Of a stretch of DNA of 24,644 nucleotides, positions 22,350 through 24,644 are shown in pieces. Positions within the stretch are counted from its first letter, which is position 1, and every line of letters begins with the position of its first letter. The DNA lies in the NCBI GenBank assembly GCA_020201295.1, contig JAIVHA010000134.1, positions 1 through 24,644 of the forward strand. The letters run 5' to 3'. The DNA is from Lysobacteraceae bacterium (GTDB lineage Bacteria; Pseudomonadota; Gammaproteobacteria; DSM-19610). Both the position numbers and the translations under genes were made by a program. The notes beneath the pieces were generated by a model, which worked only from the letters and a program-made list of their open reading frames with translations, ran no database searches and was not told the origin of the DNA.

Positions 22350-22447
22350 AAGAGGTAAAAAGGGGGGGCAGAACCCTGATTGATTGTCGGAGCGGCGGCC
22401 GCGATCCGGTGTATGCTATGGGCACCCGTCCCACCGACTGTCGCGCC

Positions 22448-23599
22448 GTGATCCTGCAGCCACCCAAACTACTGACCATGATCCACGAGCTGATCGCCCT
22501 GCCGTCCATCAGCAGCGTCACCCCCGCCTATGATCAGGGCAACCGGACGGTCATCGACCGGCTCGCTGAATGGCTCGACGGCCTGGGCTTCGCCACCGAG
22601 ATCCAGTCCTTGAGCCCCAGCGGCCACAAGGCCAACCTCATCGCCACCCTGGGGCGCGGCCCGGACGGCCTGGTGCTGGCCGGGCACACCGACACCGTGC
22701 CTTACGACGAGGGCCGCTGGCAACACGACCCCTTCGCCATGACCGAGGCCGACAATCGGCTCTACGGCCTGGGCACCTCGGACATGAAGAGCTTCCTGGC
22801 CCTGGCCATCGAGGCGGCGCGCCGCTACCGGGCGCGCGAACTGAAACACCCCATCATCATCCTCGCCACCGCTGACGAGGAGAGCTCCATGATCGGCGCC
22901 CAGTCCCTGGTGAACGCCAGGAGCCGCCTCGGCCGCTACGCCGTCATCGGCGAGCCCACCGGCATGCGCCCCATCCGCCTGCACAAGGGCATCCTCATGG
23001 AGGCCATCCGGGTGCGCGGCGCCTCCGGCCACTCCAGCGACCCGAGCCTGGGCAACAACGCCCTGGAGGGCATGCACCAGGTGCTGGGCGAACTGCTCGC
23101 CTGGCGCACGGAACTGCAGGCAAAGCACCAGAACCCCGCCTTCCTGGTGCCGGTGCCCACCCTGAATCTCGGCCACATCCACGGCGGCGACAACCCCAAC
23201 CGCATCTGCCCCGAATGTGAGCTGCACATCGATATCCGCCCCCTGCCCGGCATGGACCTCGACGGTCTGCGTGCCGAGATGCGCCAGCGCCTGGAGGCGC
23301 GCCTGGCCGACACCGGCCTGGGGCTGGAAGTGGAGCCCCTGTTCAGTGGCATCCCGGCCATGGAGACCGATGCCGGCGCCGCCATCGTACAGGCCGCGGA
23401 GGAACTCACCGGCCACACCGCCGGCGCCGTGGCCTTCGGCACCGAGGGACCCTTCCTGAACGAGCTGGGTATGGACACCATCATCCTCGGCCCCGGCGAC
23501 ATCGACCAGGCCCACCAGCCCGACGAATACCTGGCCCTCGACCGCATCGAACCGACCCTGGAAGTACTGCACGGACTGATCCGCCGGTTCTGCCTGTAG
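22448..23599 (+). CDS. argE: Acetylornithine deacetylase
   Basis: Releases ornithine from N-acetylornithine in the linear arginine pathway; M20 family, di-zinc, cytoplasmic. With the GTG at 22448 the protein has 383 residues and its catalytic and metal residues fall at His80 and Asp82 (LAGHTDTVP), Asp112 (GTSDMKSF), Glu144 and Glu145 (TADEESS), the same numbers I recall for E. coli ArgE, with the opening PPKLLTMIHELIALPSIS in place. ATGs at 22418 and 22478 are in frame as well; none has a clear ribosome site. The dimerisation domain (GASGHSSDPSLGNNALEGM onward) and the C-terminal GPGDIDQAHQPDEY are intact. argA follows. The TAG stop begins a small palindrome. Confidence 0.94.
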   Translation: MILQPPKLLTMIHELIALPSISSVTPAYDQGNRTVIDRLAEWLDGLGFATEIQSLSPSGHKANLIATLGRGPDGLVLAGHTDTVPYDEGRWQHDPFAMTEADNRLYGLGTSDMKSFLALAIEAARRYRARELKHPIIILATADEESSMIGAQSLVNARSRLGRYAVIGEPTGMRPIRLHKGILMEAIRVRGASGHSSDPSLGNNALEGMHQVLGELLAWRTELQAKHQNPAFLVPVPTLNLGHIHGGDNPNRICPECELHIDIRPLPGMDLDGLRAEMRQRLEARLADTGLGLEVEPLFSGIPAMETDAGAAIVQAAEELTGHTAGAVAFGTEGPFLNELGMDTIILGPGDIDQAHQPDEYLALDRIEPTLEVLHGLIRRFCL

Positions 23600-23629
23600 G
23601 TCCGATCACGCTGCGCTAATCGGGCCTAC
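23596..23629. repeat. Small palindrome at the end of argE
   Basis: GTAGGTCCGAT and ATCGGGCCTAC can pair with one wobble across CACGCTGCGCTA-type loop sequence. The TAG stop of argE lies in the left arm. It is a different family from the GTAGGAGC element 14 bases further on. Confidence 0.6.
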
Positions 23630-23643
23630 GCAACCTTCCGCCT

Positions 23644-23708
23644 GTAGGAGCGGCCTCTGGCCGCGAACCGTGGTGGCAACCCTGTTCGCGGCCAGAGGCC
23701 GCTCCTAC
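23644..23708. repeat. GTAGGAGC double palindrome between argE and argA
   Basis: GTAGGAGCGGCCTCTGGCCG and CGGCCAGAGGCCGCTCCTAC are exact inverse copies; the centre differs from that at 16181-16248, which has the same arms. It may partly separate argE and argA transcripts. Confidence 0.85.
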
Positions 23709-23758
23709 AGGTGTACGTAAGCCTTCACCTTGCCCGCGCTTTGCGGCAAGATGCCGAC

Positions 23759-24644
23759 ATGCCCAGCACAAAACCTCCAGCCCCAAAGCGCAAGTCCACA
23801 CCCGACTGCGATTTCGTCGCCGCCTTCCGGCACTCGGCGCCCTATATCCACGCCCATGTGGAAAGCACCTTCGTGCTGGTATTGAGCGGCGAGGCGGTGG
23901 CCGATGCCAGCTTCCCCATCCTCATCCAGGACATCGCCCTGCTCAACAGTCTGGGGGTGCGCCTGGTGCTGGTACACGGGGCGCGACCGCAGATCGAACA
24001 GCGGCTGAAGGAAGCCAACACCGAACTGCAATACGTGAACGGCCTGCGCGTCACCGACGATACCGCCCTGGCCTGCGTCAAGGAGGCGGTGGGCACGGTG
24101 CGGGTGGAGATCGAGGCCATGCTGTCCATGGGCCTGGCCAGCACGCCCATGTACGGCGCCCGCATCCGCGTCGCCTCCGGCAACTTCGTCACCGCGCGGC
24201 CGCTGGGCGTGCGCGAGGGCATCGACTACTGCCATACCGGCGAGGTGCGGCGCATCGACGCCGAGGCCATCCAGGACAACCTCGACGACAACTCCGTGGT
24301 GCTGCTGTCGCCGCTGGGCTATTCCCCCACCGGCGAGATCTTCAACCTCAGCGCCGAGGAGGTGGCCACCGCCGCCGCCGAGGCCCTCAAGGCCGACAAG
24401 CTCATCCTGCTGGTGGAGGGCAAGGGCCTGCTCGACGCCCGCCGCCAGCTCATCCAGCAGCTCGACCCCGCCGCGGCCGCCAAGCTGCTGCAGTCACGGC
24501 GCAAGCTGCCCGAGGACATGGTGCGCCACCTGGAAAGCGCCCTGCATGCCGTCAAGCGCGGCGTGCGGCGCGTACACCTGATCGGGCGCGGCATCGACGG
24601 CGCCCTGCTGCGCGAGCTGTTCACCCGCGACGGCAGCGGCACCC
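23759..24644 (+). CDS. argA: N-acetylglutamate synthase, 5' part (cut by the window end)
   Basis: First step of arginine synthesis: acetyl-CoA plus glutamate to N-acetylglutamate. From the ATG at 23759 the frame is open to the window end (295 codons, no stop). After a basic, Pro-rich N-terminus come FVAAFRHSAPYIHAHVESTF, VLVLSGEAV, LNSLGVRLVLVHGARPQIEQ, NGLRVTDDTALACVKEAVG and RRVHLIGRGIDGALLRELFT: the amino-acid kinase domain of classical ArgA, which binds arginine as feedback inhibitor. The C-terminal GNAT acetyltransferase domain would begin about here and lies beyond the window. The ribosome site is weak. The argE-argA proximity is also known in Pseudomonas. Confidence 0.94.
   Translation, partial: MPSTKPPAPKRKSTPDCDFVAAFRHSAPYIHAHVESTFVLVLSGEAVADASFPILIQDIALLNSLGVRLVLVHGARPQIEQRLKEANTELQYVNGLRVTDDTALACVKEAVGTVRVEIEAMLSMGLASTPMYGARIRVASGNFVTARPLGVREGIDYCHTGEVRRIDAEAIQDNLDDNSVVLLSPLGYSPTGEIFNLSAEEVATAAAEALKADKLILLVEGKGLLDARRQLIQQLDPAAAAKLLQSRRKLPEDMVRHLESALHAVKRGVRRVHLIGRGIDGALLRELFTRDGSGT

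Noticed and set aside
20507..22417. Very long plus-strand frame fused to argE
   Set aside because: It is the antisense of ilvD, a His/Gly/Gln-rich shadow of a high-GC gene; argE begins at about 22448.

Overview
The window is high-GC chromosomal DNA from a gammaproteobacterium. Gene content and neighbourhoods (argE-argA, ampD-ampE, ptsP-rppH with a HAD phosphatase, argC beside a DUF6776 gene, a VPLPA/PEP-CTERM-type protein) suggest a Pseudomonas-like or, more likely, Chromatiales/Ectothiorhodospiraceae-like organism. That placement is inference; there is no rRNA or tRNA in the window.

Layout. 1-3118: argC and a DUF6776 membrane protein on the minus strand, then a TlpA-type thioredoxin and hemJ on the plus strand. 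3255-7301: ptsP and rppH (minus) and a HAD-IB phosphatase (plus). 7419-9169: btuC-btuD, the inner-membrane and ATPase parts of a cobalamin importer. 9167-12419: an accessory stretch with a 214-bp MITE-like element, an exosortase-sorted (VPLPA/PEP-CTERM-like) secreted protein behind a possible sigma-54 promoter, an unknown 143-aa protein, a TetR regulator and a decayed SDR/epimerase. 12497-17045: a cobalamin riboswitch with a good sigma-70 promoter, then btuB, a TonB-like protein and a PduO-type cobalamin adenosyltransferase as a tight operon, with a btuF-like gene facing it that has no visible start codon or export signal. 17123-20428: a Cache-type sensor without an output domain, ampE, ampD and a frameshifted SH3/coiled-coil membrane protein. 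20486-24644: ilvD (minus), argE and the 5' part of argA (plus).

How the genes work together. The central theme is vitamin B12 scavenging: BtuB and its own TonB take cobalamin across the outer membrane, BtuF/BtuCD across the inner membrane, and the adenosyltransferase makes the coenzyme. Only the btuB operon shows a riboswitch. The two halves of the pathway are separated by the accessory stretch. Arginine (argC, argE, argA) and branched-chain amino acid (ilvD) synthesis, peptidoglycan recycling (ampD/ampE) and nitrogen-PTS signalling (ptsP) make up the rest.

The most unusual aspect is the density of small dispersed repeats. At least five families can be seen: GTAGGAGC-type double palindromes, GTCGGGCTGAAGCCCGAC palindromes, CACGGAAGCACACGG inverted repeats, CACCGCAAAGGCGCAAAG inverted repeats and the TAGGAGCCTGTCGGA element. 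They occupy four of the five convergent gene junctions, one element is nested inside another, they supply the TAG stop codon for several genes, and one family lies inside the tonB reading frame where it encodes the periplasmic linker. I found no CRISPR array, complete insertion sequence, prophage or defence system.
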